From: an uncultured Desulfosoma sp.
Lineage (GTDB): Bacteria; Desulfobacterota; Syntrophobacteria; Syntrophobacterales; DSM-9756
NCBI GenBank assembly: GCA_937960435.1
Contig: CALGPN010000008.1
Location: 1-40,592, forward strand
DNA: 40,592 bases
Direction of reading: 5' to 3'
Shown: positions 1 to 7,584 of the stretch, in pieces
Layout: every line of letters starts with the position of its first letter
Numbering within the stretch: position 1 is the first letter of the stretch
Program-made: the position numbers and the translations under genes
Notes under the pieces: generated by a model
Database searches by the model: none
What the model saw: the letters and a program-made list of their open reading frames with translations, nothing else
Told to the model about the DNA's origin: nothing

Positions 1-166
1 CGAATTCCCGCGTCCGAAAAAGCACGCGTTCGATCTCCACCATGTGCCGCCAGATCTTCTCGTTGACGGCCGCCGTGCGGATGAGCCTTTCCAATTCCTG
101 GCGAAGCAGCCGGTTCTCCTCCAGAATGTCGGACGAACCCGGTCCCTCCCCCTTGCCCTCGTTCAT
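1..166 (-). CDS. DUF484-like protein, N-terminal part only
   Basis: The reading frame starts at an ATG at 166 and runs off the left edge, so only about 55 residues are visible. They form a charged amphipathic helix (ILEENRLLRQELERLI) followed by a segment around WRHMVEIERVLFRTRE. In DUF484/GAF-type proteins of sulfate reducers a similar N-terminal helix precedes a GAF-like domain. The gene begins 17 bases after pcm on the same strand and is probably co-transcribed with it. The assignment rests on the N-terminus alone and the function is unknown. Confidence 0.5.
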   Translation of the reverse strand, partial: MNEGKGEGPGSSDILEENRLLRQELERLIRTAAVNEKIWRHMVEIERVLFRTREF

Positions 167-183
167 GGCGCGTCCTTCGCGGT

Positions 184-831
184 TTATTCTTCCCAACCCC
201 ACTTGCCGATGAGATCCACAAAACGACACCCGCCGAGACTGCTCTTGCGGATGCCCTCCGGAATCCGCTCCACCAACACCAAATCCTGGCTCAGCCGGTC
301 GCCCACGGGAAGCACGAGCCGCCCCCCCATGGCCAGTTGGTCCACAAGGGGCTGGGGCACCTTTGGCGCCCCGGCCGATACCAAAATGGCATCGAAAGGG
401 GCCTCTTCCGGCCAGCCCATGGTCCCGTCGCCCGCCTTGAGAACGACGTTGCGATAGCCCAATTTTTCCAAAATGCGGCGCGCCCCATGCAACAAGCTGG
501 GAAGCCTCTCGATGCTGAAAACACGATCGGCCAGTTCCGCCAGAATCGCCGTCTGATAGCCCGATCCCGTGCCGATCTCCAAGACCTTTTCGTGTCCCTT
601 GAGCTGGAGGGCTTCCGTCATGAGCGCCACAATGTAGGGCTGGCTGATGGTTTGCTTGTCCCCGATGGGCAGGGGATGATCGGCATAGGCTTGAGACTGC
701 AAAGCTTCGCTGACAAAAAGATGCCTGGGCACCTTGCGCATGGCCGCCAACACTCGAGGGTCGTAAATGCCCCGGGTGACGAGCTGGGTGTCCACCATCT
801 TGTCACGAGCTTTTTGAAAATTGTTGTTCAT
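184..831 (-). CDS. pcm: Protein-L-isoaspartate O-methyltransferase
   Basis: This cytoplasmic enzyme transfers a methyl group from S-adenosylmethionine to isoaspartyl residues of damaged proteins so that they can revert to aspartate. Visible family features are the RHLFV segment, the substrate-loop region [14 protein letters not shown], the SAM-binding motif [16 protein letters not shown] and the later [14 protein letters not shown]. The frame is open to a GTG at 867, but the ATG at 831 is preferred: family proteins begin just before the [13 protein letters not shown] segment, and the 867 start lies almost on the predicted promoter. The resulting length of 215 residues is typical. The downstream neighbour is the DUF484-like gene. 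Confidence 0.93.
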   Translation of the reverse strand: MNNNFQKARDKMVDTQLVTRGIYDPRVLAAMRKVPRHLFVSEALQSQAYADHPLPIGDKQTISQPYIVALMTEALQLKGHEKVLEIGTGSGYQTAILAELADRVFSIERLPSLLHGARRILEKLGYRNVVLKAGDGTMGWPEEAPFDAILVSAGAPKVPQPLVDQLAMGGRLVLPVGDRLSQDLVLVERIPEGIRKSSLGGCRFVDLIGKWGWEE

Positions 832-873
832 GACGCCGTACACGCTGGGTTTTCGGATCGAATTCACTGTGAC

Positions 874-903
874 GCTTAGAACTAATTGAAAATAAAGTCA
901 ATT
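874..903 (-). promoter_or_regulatory. Candidate pcm promoter with inverted repeat
   Basis: On the minus strand a TTGACT -35-like hexamer (901-896) is followed after 17 bases by a poor -10 match (TAAGCG). The -35 lies in an inverted repeat with arms AATTGA/TCAATT (884-889 and 898-903). The placement fits transcription towards pcm. The weak -10 makes this tentative. Confidence 0.35.
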
Positions 904-921
904 CCTTTTTCCGACTTACCC

Positions 922-2892
922 TTAGAGGAGGTTCGCAAACCGCGCGTAAAGTCCGATTGTCACAGGCCGACACCGTCCGTTTCCCTCGCCCTTGAGGACC
1001 CGCCGTCTGACGGCACGGCGAAAATACCAGCCCAGAGGGCGTCGGACCCCGTTCATCACCACCCAAGGGGGAATTGTTTCCGGTTCCGTCGCGATAGACG
1101 TCAGCATGGCCGCCTGAGTCCCGCTATAGAAAGCATAGGTCCCGTCTTTCCATGACGAGTCGTAGATGGAAAAAAAGTCGCGGTGGTTCATCCGGCCCTG
1201 GAGGACCGCTTCTACGGAACATGGCCGGTGCGTGTCGTCGTAAGGTCTCAGCACGTAAAGGCGGCCCGGTTCTGCCGTTCGGGTCAAAACACCTTCGGCC
1301 TCCCGCCGCGTCCATGATCCGTTCCCGAAGACCCCGAAGCCTGTAAACAGGGAGGAGGGCCAATGCCGTCCGAGGGCCACCCTTAGGGTGGGGTCGCGTT
1401 TTCGCGTGGTGTCTTCCCAAAAAAGCACAATGGGAGCAAAGCCTTCGACGCGGATCCACTCCAAAAGCGTGCGCAAATACCCCAAATCTCCTTCCCGTTT
1501 GGATGAAATGAAGAATTTGTCGATCCACGGAATGACGAGGGCCTCCGCGAGTCCTGCATCGAGGCGGCTCTGCGCTTCTTCAAGAAAAGCTTTGAGACAG
1601 CGAAAGCCCCAAAACCAGAGCCCTTTCCTTTCGCGCCGCCAGCGTTCCACGAGTCGCCAGGAAAATTGCTGATGAGGGGCCACCCATCCCGACCAGGCCA
1701 ACGGAGCTCCTTCGACCACAGTATGGACGGGCGTTTCGGGGAAGAGGTCCCGGAAAGTTTCCGCCGCCTGGGAAGGCTCATCCCCGCCACATAATTCGAA
1801 ACGCCCCGAGGCCTCCCACAGCCCGTGGAGGGCTTTCGGCTTGATCAAACGTTCCTGCCATGCCGTCCAAAGTCTCCGGACCATCGGTTCGCCCGAAGCG
1901 ACGTGGATCGAATCTTTTTGGGCAATCAGACGATCCCGGACATTCTGAACGAAAACCTCCCCCGCCCGAGGATCATCAAATTGGCGGTCCACGTCGTCGA
2001 AAGCCCAACCGCTGCACGCCGCCGACGCCGCATTGTGAAGGCTCAAAACCACACGGCGCCGTGCACGACTCACCGCCTCGGCCAAGCGTCGCACACCCCG
2101 CAATTCTTCCGCAGTGGCTTCTACGAGCTCATCCAAGAATCGCACGGCACCGGGTCCCAAAACGCCCCACGATTCCACGGAGGATCTTCGACGCCTTAGC
2201 GCCTGCTCGGGCCTCTCAGAAGATTCCGAGACATCCTCAGCCGTAAAGATCCATTGCCCCTTGGATGCCGGACATGGCGAAGAAGCGCTGAGGAGCCGAC
2301 CGATGCGTAAAAAACGGCCTGAATGGAACGGAAGGCGGCGCCTCCCACCCCGAGGCGCCCAAACCTGCGCCAAGTCGCTCAATGTCACCGGGGGATTCCG
2401 CCCCTGGTGTTCCGTCGCGAGCCCGTCCGGAGTCCGTCCCACCGGATGGTTTCCCACGAGGAGGCGCCTCAGGCTCCAAAAACGGCGCATCCACAAGGGG
2501 CGCTGCGGATGCTTTCGAAAGGACCTCGGTATGGGAACTCCAAGAGTCGCCGTTACAGCCAGAGGATAGGATCTGGTTTCCAGTTCAGGCGGTAGGTTTG
2601 AAAGGACCTTTCGCATCTTTTTCCGCAAAGGAAGCCAAAGGCCGTCCACGCTTTCGACGCCTGAAGCTCTTGAGGGCCCCGGGAAGGTTCCGTACGGCGC
2701 CATTTCGACGGAACACCAAAAAAAGAGGTCCAACAGGAATTCCACGACCTCCCGGCGTAAGGCTCTAAGAGGAACTCCGGAAAGAACCTTGAGGAAGCGC
2801 CGCACATCTCCCCAGTCGCCCTCTTGAGCCGCCTCGAAGGCCCGTTCGAGAAAAGTTCCGTGCCGGCGATCCGAGGACCCCATATGCCCCAT
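922..2892 (-). CDS. Large hypothetical protein
   Basis: This 656-residue protein matches no family I recognise. It is rich in arginine and tryptophan, mostly hydrophilic, and has no clear signal peptide, membrane segment, Walker motif or cysteine cluster. The C-terminal half (about residues 380-620) looks most globular, with segments such as LVIPWIDKFFISSKREG and LYVLRPYDDTHR. The ATG at 2892 has a purine-rich GGGGGG stretch about 9 bases upstream and is preferred to the ATG at 2883. The gene is transcribed away from the feo genes and ends about 90 bases before the pcm start. The long open frame with normal codon use makes it a believable gene. Confidence 0.6.
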   Translation of the reverse strand: MGHMGSSDRRHGTFLERAFEAAQEGDWGDVRRFLKVLSGVPLRALRREVVEFLLDLFFWCSVEMAPYGTFPGPSRASGVESVDGLWLPLRKKMRKVLSNLPPELETRSYPLAVTATLGVPIPRSFRKHPQRPLWMRRFWSLRRLLVGNHPVGRTPDGLATEHQGRNPPVTLSDLAQVWAPRGGRRRLPFHSGRFLRIGRLLSASSPCPASKGQWIFTAEDVSESSERPEQALRRRRSSVESWGVLGPGAVRFLDELVEATAEELRGVRRLAEAVSRARRRVVLSLHNAASAACSGWAFDDVDRQFDDPRAGEVFVQNVRDRLIAQKDSIHVASGEPMVRRLWTAWQERLIKPKALHGLWEASGRFELCGGDEPSQAAETFRDLFPETPVHTVVEGAPLAWSGWVAPHQQFSWRLVERWRRERKGLWFWGFRCLKAFLEEAQSRLDAGLAEALVIPWIDKFFISSKREGDLGYLRTLLEWIRVEGFAPIVLFWEDTTRKRDPTLRVALGRHWPSSLFTGFGVFGNGSWTRREAEGVLTRTAEPGRLYVLRPYDDTHRPCSVEAVLQGRMNHRDFFSIYDSSWKDGTYAFYSGTQAAMLTSIATEPETIPPWVVMNGVRRPLGWYFRRAVRRRVLKGEGNGRCRPVTIGLYARFANLL

Positions 2893-3111
2893 CGAAAAAA
2901 ATCCCCCCTTTCAATCGTCTCTTATCGTCCCTGGGCGTCTTCCTGTTTTCAAGGGATTTCTACCCCTCGCACTTGTCCGAAGAGAATGAAGCCGCCGAGG
3001 ACTCTTCGGCCGTATGCGAAGCCCCTTCCCAAGGCCAGGTATCGCGGCGTGAAAAAATATCGAAAAAAGGCCGATAACCTCTTTGTGGAGCCGATCTTCC
3101 AAGAATTGAAC

Positions 3112-3140
3112 TTGACATGGCAAAAAGTTTGCCTTACCTA
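3112..3140 (+). promoter_or_regulatory. feoA promoter with palindromic operator
   Basis: A TTGACA box (3112-3117) and TACCTA (3135-3140) are 17 bases apart. The spacer holds a perfect inverted repeat, GGCAAA-AAG-TTTGCC (3119-3133). A repressor bound there would block polymerase, as expected for an iron-responsive uptake operon. The repeat does not match the classical Fur box, so the regulator is unknown. Confidence 0.55.
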
Positions 3141-3170
3141 ATAATCGTCTCATTCCAGAGGAGCGACACG

Positions 3171-3467
3171 ATGAAGGGGTGGTCCATGTTCAAATGTTTC
3201 TCTCGATGTGGAACCGAGGGCGTAGGTCGGGATTCGGTCGTTCCTTTGTCTCAGGCACCGGCAGGGCGGAGGCTTCTCGTCCAGCGCATTGAAGGCGGCC
3301 GGAACTTGTGTGCCCGCATGGCCGCTCTCGGCATCTATCCGGGAGCCGAGCTGGAGGTTTTGTGCGCCGGGTGCAATCGTCCTTGCCTCGTGAAGGTCCA
3401 CGGAAGCACATTGAGTCTCGGGGCCGGGGTGAGCAACAAAATCCTGGTGTGCAGCCGACCCGCGTGA
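3171..3467 (+). CDS. feoA: FeoA-family ferrous iron transport protein (first copy)
   Basis: FeoA proteins are small SH3-like cytoplasmic partners of the FeoB iron transporter. The fold is visible as GRRLLVQRIEGGRNLCARMAAL, continuing into GIYPGAELEVL and VKVHGSTLSLGAGVSNKILV. The 98-residue product carries an N-terminal extension of about 25 residues with two cysteines, and a further CAGC pair mid-domain, more cysteines than usual. The ATG at 3171 follows a GAGGAG ribosome site about 8 bases upstream; upstream in-frame codons lack one. A terminator separates it from the second feoA, so its dosage may be set independently. Confidence 0.88.
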   Translation: MKGWSMFKCFSRCGTEGVGRDSVVPLSQAPAGRRLLVQRIEGGRNLCARMAALGIYPGAELEVLCAGCNRPCLVKVHGSTLSLGAGVSNKILVCSRPA

Positions 3468-3502
3468 TCGGCGAGACGCACTCGTGTGAAAGCCTCTTTG
3501 GG

Positions 3503-3527
3503 GAGCGGCCTCTGAGGCCGCTCTTTT
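3503..3527 (+). terminator. Rho-independent terminator after first feoA
   Basis: A perfect 8-bp stem, GAGCGGCC/GGCCGCTC (3503-3510 and 3516-3523), with a 5-base loop is followed by TTTT. It lies between the two feoA genes, so expression of feoA2-feoB needs either read-through or its own promoter. Confidence 0.8.
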
Positions 3528-3540
3528 AACGCCCTTAAAG

Positions 3541-3554
3541 TTAGCGAATCCTAA
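3541..3554 (+). promoter_or_regulatory. Possible metal-regulator half-sites before second feoA
   Basis: TTAG and CTAA form an inverted pair separated by 6 bases (TTAGCGAATCCTAA). The layout faintly recalls DtxR/MntR-type operators. It lies just upstream of the ribosome site (GAGG, 3560-3563) of the second feoA. The match is short and may be chance. Confidence 0.25.
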
Positions 3555-3569
3555 TTATTGAGGCGCTTT

Positions 3570-3812
3570 ATGCCCACAGTCCTTTTGCGACACATGGAAC
3601 CTAAGCAGCAAGGGGTCATCACGAAAGTGACGGCGACCGGCGAACTGGGTCGCCGTATTCGGGACATGGGGCTCGTGCCGGGCACGCCCATTCAGGTCCA
3701 GGGTCGGGCGCCCCTGAAAGATCCCGTGGCCGTCCGTGTGCGGCAATTTACGCTCACGCTCCGCAACAACGAAGCGGATCATATCTTTGTGGACGTGGAG
3801 GAGTCCCCGTGA
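3570..3812 (+). CDS. feoA: FeoA-family ferrous iron transport protein (second copy)
   Basis: This is an 80-residue FeoA with the typical pattern: an N-terminal strand, VTATGELGRRIRDMGLVPGTPIQV, split here as VTATGELGRRIRDMG then LVPGTPIQVQG, and a C-terminal TLRNNEADHIFVDV. It is expected to bind the cytoplasmic side of FeoB and support iron uptake. The ATG at 3570 has GAGG 6 bases upstream; an in-frame TTG at 3558 is less likely. Its stop overlaps the GTG start of feoB (GTGA), so the two are translationally coupled and this copy is probably the true FeoB partner. Confidence 0.9.
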   Translation: MPTVLLRHMEPKQQGVITKVTATGELGRRIRDMGLVPGTPIQVQGRAPLKDPVAVRVRQFTLTLRNNEADHIFVDVEESP

Positions 3813-6040
3813 ATCGAACATCGCGTGAAACCCAGGAGCACCTTTTCGCTCTGGCAGGCAACCCAAACTGCGGCAAAACCACCCTCTTTAACGCCATCAC
3901 GGGCGCTCGCCAGCATGTGGGCAACTATCCCGGCATCACCGTGGAAAAGAAAGAAGGGCTTTATGCGCTAAACGGGCGCCAGATCCGCTTGGTGGACTTG
4001 CCCGGGACCTATTCCCTCACGGCCTATTCTCTCGAAGAGCTCGTCGCGAGGGATTTTTTGGTCCATGAGCGGCCCGAAGTGGTGATCAACATCGTGGATG
4101 CGTCCAACCTAGACCGCAATCTGTATCTCACGTTGCAGTTATTGGAGCTCGGTGTTCCCGTGGTGGTGGCGCTCAACATGATCGATGTGGCGGAAGGCCG
4201 CGGGGTTCGCATCAACGCCGAGGAACTTTCCAAGCGTCTGGGCGTTCCCGTGGTCCCTACGGTGGCGCGGCGCGGCGAAGGCAAAGACGCCGTGATTCAA
4301 GCCGCCGTGGATGTGGCCCGCTCCGGCATTCGTTGGCAACCTTTGAGGATTTCCTACGGACCCGACGTGGACCCGGTCCTTGTGGACATGGAAAAAATCA
4401 TTGAAAGCTCGGGGTTTCTCACGGACCTTTATCCCGCCCGTTGGACGGCTTTGAAGTATTTGGAAGAAGATGAGCAGGTGAAGAAAAAAGGGCGGGAACG
4501 AAACCCTGAGGTTTCCGATAGGCTGGAAGCCATGGCCGCCAAGGTGACCGAGCACATTCAAAAGACGTTGGACAGCTATCCGGAAGCCATCATCGCCGAT
4601 CATCGCTACGGCTTTATCGCCGCCCTGCTCAAAGACGGCGTCCTCGAACAGCGCTTCAAGGGGAACCGGCTCCATCTTTCGGATCAAATCGATCGGGTGC
4701 TGACCAACCGCTTTTTCGGGCCCATTGTCATGGTGGCCGTGCTGTACGGGGTTTACGAAATCACTTTTACCTATAGCGAGCTTCCCGTGCAGTGGTTCGA
4801 AGCCGCCTTCGCCGCATTGGGTCGTTGGGCGGAAGGGATTCTTCCGGAAGGGCCCCTGCGCTCTCTTGTGGTCTCCGGCATTATCGACGGCGTCGGCGGG
4901 GTCATGGGGTTTGTCCCCCTGATTTTCTTCATGTTCTTGGCCATCGCTTTCCTGGAGGACACAGGCTACCTGGCCCGGGCCGCCTACATGTTGGACCGGG
5001 TGTTTCGCATCTTTGGGTTGCACGGCAATTCCTTCATGGCCTTTATCATCTCGGGGGGGATCGCCGGAGGGTGCGCCGTGCCGGGTGTCATGGCCACGCG
5101 GACACTGCGCACCTCCCGCGAAAGGTTGGCCACGCTGCTGACAGCTCCCTTTATGAACTGCGGCGCCAAGGTGCCCGTGCTGGCCATGCTGATCGCGGCT
5201 TTTTTTACGGAAAATCGGGCCCAAATGCTCTTCCTTCTGACCCTTCTCGCGTGGATTTTCGCTCTGGTGCTGGCCAAGGTGATTCGTCTGACGATCCTTC
5301 GAGGCCCCAGCAGTCCGTTCCTTTTGGAGCTCCCCCCGTATCGGATACCCACCTTCAAAGGGCTGATGATCCACACATGGGAGCGCATCTGGCAGTATGT
5401 GCGCAAGGCCGGGACGATCATCGTGGCCATATCCATCCTCCTGTGGGCGCTCATGACCTACCCGGGGTTGGCCCCTGAGGAGAAAAACCGTTTCGAAGCG
5501 GCGCGCCGATCCGTCATCGAGGCCCTTTCGCCGGACGATCGAGCCGTATTAGAAACGCCGGGGTCTGGGACCGCCTCTGTGCTGGAAGCGCGCCGTCGCC
5601 TGCAGGCCATTGCTCGGGAAGAGGCGACGGCGGCCCTTCGGGCATCGTTTGCCGGGAGGATCGGAACCGCGCTGGAAAAGGTCACGCGTTGGTGCGGATT
5701 CGATTGGCGCACCAACGTGGCCCTCGTGGGCGGTTTTGCCGCCAAGGAAGTCATCATCTCCACCCTGGGAACGGCTTACTCCTTGGGGGAACTCGACGGG
5801 GACGACAGCACCACGCTCAGCCAAAGGCTGCGTCAGGACCCCCACTGGAATCCTTTGGTCGCCTTTGCCGCCATGGTTTTCATCATGCTTTACTCGCCCT
5901 GTTTCGTCACCGTGACGTGCATCATCAAGGAATCGGGATCGTGGAAATGGGGTGTCTTTTCCATGGCGTTCAACACGACCGTTGCTTTTCTTGCGGCCAC
6001 CGCCGTCTACCAAGGGGGTCGGCTGTTAGGCCTGGGCTGA
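3809..6040 (+). CDS. feoB: Ferrous iron transporter FeoB
   Basis: FeoB is the inner-membrane permease for Fe(II), with an N-terminal GTPase domain. The G1 motif GNPNCGKTT is at residues 17-25, G3 DLPG at about 63-66 and NMID (G4) near 120. A spacer of about 100 residues follows, then a hydrophobic C-terminal half with the conserved Gate-type segments (GIAGGCAVPGVMATRT, MNCGAKVPVLAML and FAAKEVIISTLGT). At 743 residues it has normal length. The GTG start overlaps the feoA stop. A hydrophilic loop of about 70 residues (near 555-625) interrupts the last membrane segments. It is followed by the FeoB-associated Cys-rich gene. Confidence 0.97.
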   Translation: MNRTSRETQEHLFALAGNPNCGKTTLFNAITGARQHVGNYPGITVEKKEGLYALNGRQIRLVDLPGTYSLTAYSLEELVARDFLVHERPEVVINIVDASNLDRNLYLTLQLLELGVPVVVALNMIDVAEGRGVRINAEELSKRLGVPVVPTVARRGEGKDAVIQAAVDVARSGIRWQPLRISYGPDVDPVLVDMEKIIESSGFLTDLYPARWTALKYLEEDEQVKKKGRERNPEVSDRLEAMAAKVTEHIQKTLDSYPEAIIADHRYGFIAALLKDGVLEQRFKGNRLHLSDQIDRVLTNRFFGPIVMVAVLYGVYEITFTYSELPVQWFEAAFAALGRWAEGILPEGPLRSLVVSGIIDGVGGVMGFVPLIFFMFLAIAFLEDTGYLARAAYMLDRVFRIFGLHGNSFMAFIISGGIAGGCAVPGVMATRTLRTSRERLATLLTAPFMNCGAKVPVLAMLIAAFFTENRAQMLFLLTLLAWIFALVLAKVIRLTILRGPSSPFLLELPPYRIPTFKGLMIHTWERIWQYVRKAGTIIVAISILLWALMTYPGLAPEEKNRFEAARRSVIEALSPDDRAVLETPGSGTASVLEARRRLQAIAREEATAALRASFAGRIGTALEKVTRWCGFDWRTNVALVGGFAAKEVIISTLGTAYSLGELDGDDSTTLSQRLRQDPHWNPLVAFAAMVFIMLYSPCFVTVTCIIKESGSWKWGVFSMAFNTTVAFLAATAVYQGGRLLGLG

Positions 6041-6071
6041 AAAGGTCCCCGGTAGGAAAGGAGTGCCCCTC

Positions 6072-6275
6072 ATGTGGCAGCATCTTCTCGTCGGCCTCTG
6101 CGTGGTGTGGGGAATCCTCGCGGTCGTCCGCCACTTTCTGAAGACGTTTCGGGGACAGACCACCCACTGCTCCGGCTGTTCGGGCTGTTCGGGCCTTACG
6201 ACGGCACGGGGGCTTCGGGATCTCGAATCGTCGGAACTTCCTCCGACGTGCACGCAATCTTCTTCGCCACAGTGA
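6072..6275 (+). CDS. FeoB-associated Cys-rich membrane protein
   Basis: This 67-residue protein has one N-terminal membrane helix (LLVGLCVVWGILAVV) followed by a basic stretch and the cluster CSGCSGC. Small proteins of this type commonly follow feoB in anaerobes; a role in iron transfer or regulation of FeoB is suspected but not proven. The ATG at 6072 has AAAGGAG about 9 bases upstream; a GTG at 6063 directly abuts that site and is unlikely. The last 80 bases overlap the 3' end of the convergent trmI, so the tail beyond the Cys cluster is poorly constrained. Confidence 0.8.
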   Translation: MWQHLLVGLCVVWGILAVVRHFLKTFRGQTTHCSGCSGCSGLTTARGLRDLESSELPPTCTQSSSPQ

Positions 6276-7020
6276 TAAACCCCGTGTGACCGATCATCCG
6301 GTCCTCGGGCCGGGCTCGCCGTGGGTCGATCTTCCAGTTGCGCTTGAGCAGCTCGAAAGTGGTCACATTGGCATAGCCGTGACGTTTCAATTCCTGGCAG
6401 ACCAGCTGGACCTGCCCCACCTGAGGGCTCAGCGACACCAGGAGTCCTCCGGTTCGAAGGCAGGCCGACACGGCCTCCACGGCTTTCCACGGTTCGGGAA
6501 GGTCCAAGACCACCCGGTCCGCCTGGAGCGCCAGAGGCGACGCCGTGATGTCTCCGACCACGAGAGTGTGGTTGTTCGGGCTTTTTCCGAAAAAGACCTC
6601 GATGTTCTTCTTGGCTAACTCGGCAAATTCCGGGCGGATTTCCAGAGAAACCACGCGCCCTGTGGGCCCGACGGCCCGAAGGAGCGCCAGCGTCAAAGCC
6701 CCGGATCCCACCCCGGATTCCAAGACCACGTCTCCCGGGCGGATGTCGCCGTAAACCAGAAAGGCTCCAATGTCTTTGGGGTAGATCACCTGGGTGCGCC
6801 GTTTCAGTTTGTGGATATAATCCCCGAGGGAGGGCCGAAAGAGAAACACCTTGGCCCCTTGAGTGGTTTCCAAAAACTCGCCTTCCTCACGGCCCACCAC
6901 GTCACGAAGATCCACGGTGCCCAAGTGGGAGGAGAACGATCCGGCCCCGGCGCGTACGAGCCATGTCTTTCCCTTTTGGGATGTGAGCAGCACCAACTCT
7001 CCGGGCTGAAATTGACTCAT
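6196..7020 (-). CDS. trmI: tRNA (adenine-58-N1)-methyltransferase
   Basis: TrmI methylates A58 in the T-loop of tRNAs. The start of the family domain is clear at FQPGELVLL. A beta-barrel-like N-terminal domain (residues 1-75) precedes the Rossmann domain with the SAM motif ESGVGSGALTLALLRAVG, the acidic SLEIRPEF and the catalytic-region DLPEPW. The ATG at 7020 is preferred because homology starts there and a GGA-type site lies upstream. An ATG at 7074, overlapping the rubrerythrin stop as TGATG, would add 18 residues and allow coupled translation. The unusual C-terminal tail after VAKKIAC overlaps the opposite-strand Cys-rich gene. Confidence 0.9.
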   Translation of the reverse strand: MSQFQPGELVLLTSQKGKTWLVRAGAGSFSSHLGTVDLRDVVGREEGEFLETTQGAKVFLFRPSLGDYIHKLKRRTQVIYPKDIGAFLVYGDIRPGDVVLESGVGSGALTLALLRAVGPTGRVVSLEIRPEFAELAKKNIEVFFGKSPNNHTLVVGDITASPLALQADRVVLDLPEPWKAVEAVSACLRTGGLLVSLSPQVGQVQLVCQELKRHGYANVTTFELLKRNWKIDPRRARPEDRMIGHTGFITVAKKIACTSEEVPTIRDPEAPVPS

Positions 7021-7073
7021 GACGGTTTCCGAATTCCTTTCACGGATCACAGAAGCGGCTTTACCGGCGTCCA

Positions 7074-7571
7074 TCAGGTCACGTTCCGGAATGTTTCTCG
7101 CCCTCGTCCGCAGTTGGGGCAGTTCTGCGGCGGCTCACCCTCTTCCACCCAGCCGCAGTTGCCGCATACGGCGTATACCGTCATGCGGTCGGCCACCATG
7201 TCCTGCAGGGCCATCTTGTAAAGCTTGGCGTGGCGCTCCTCGGCGTTTCGCGCGGAAGTGAGAAACCATATGGCGGCCTTGTCTTCCAGCGCCCAGGCTT
7301 CCTTCAGGAGATTGGGGTAGGCCACCTGGTTGACAAAAGATTCCGAATGAAAGGCCGCCTGAAGGTTTTCTTCCGTTGATCCTACGGATTCCAGCAAGGA
7401 GGCGTGGTTGCGGGCATGGACCCGTTCCGCTTCAGCAATGGCCCGAAAGAGCCTCCCCATTTGGGGGTACCCTTCGGCGTCGGCCTTTTCGGCGTACAAA
7501 AGAAGCCGAAAATGAGCGCGAGCCTCCCCGAGGAAAGCTTCCAGCATCAAATCCTTGCGTTCCCGTGGCAT
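7074..7571 (-). CDS. rbr: Rubrerythrin
   Basis: Rubrerythrins are cytoplasmic non-haem di-iron peroxidases that protect anaerobes from hydrogen peroxide. The four-helix di-iron domain shows the carboxylate/histidine pattern (EARAHFRLLLYAEKA, AEAERVHARNH, NAEERHAKLY). The C-terminal rubredoxin-like domain has CGNC and CPNC pairs for one iron. At 165 residues it is slightly short but complete. The ATG at 7571 follows AGAGG. It lies in a tight minus-strand run with the BtaA-like gene (13 bases upstream) and trmI. Confidence 0.93.
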   Translation of the reverse strand: MPRERKDLMLEAFLGEARAHFRLLLYAEKADAEGYPQMGRLFRAIAEAERVHARNHASLLESVGSTEENLQAAFHSESFVNQVAYPNLLKEAWALEDKAAIWFLTSARNAEERHAKLYKMALQDMVADRMTVYAVCGNCGWVEEGEPPQNCPNCGRGRETFRNVT

Positions 7572-7584
7572 GTCGCCTCTACCC

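Noticed and set aside
3119-3133. Fur box in the feoA promoter
   Set aside because: The palindrome is present but does not resemble the GATAAT-type Fur consensus, so no regulator is named.
4139-5374. Long open frame antisense to feoB
   Set aside because: It mirrors the codon pattern of feoB, is rich in His/Gly/Gln with no domain, and lacks a ribosome site.
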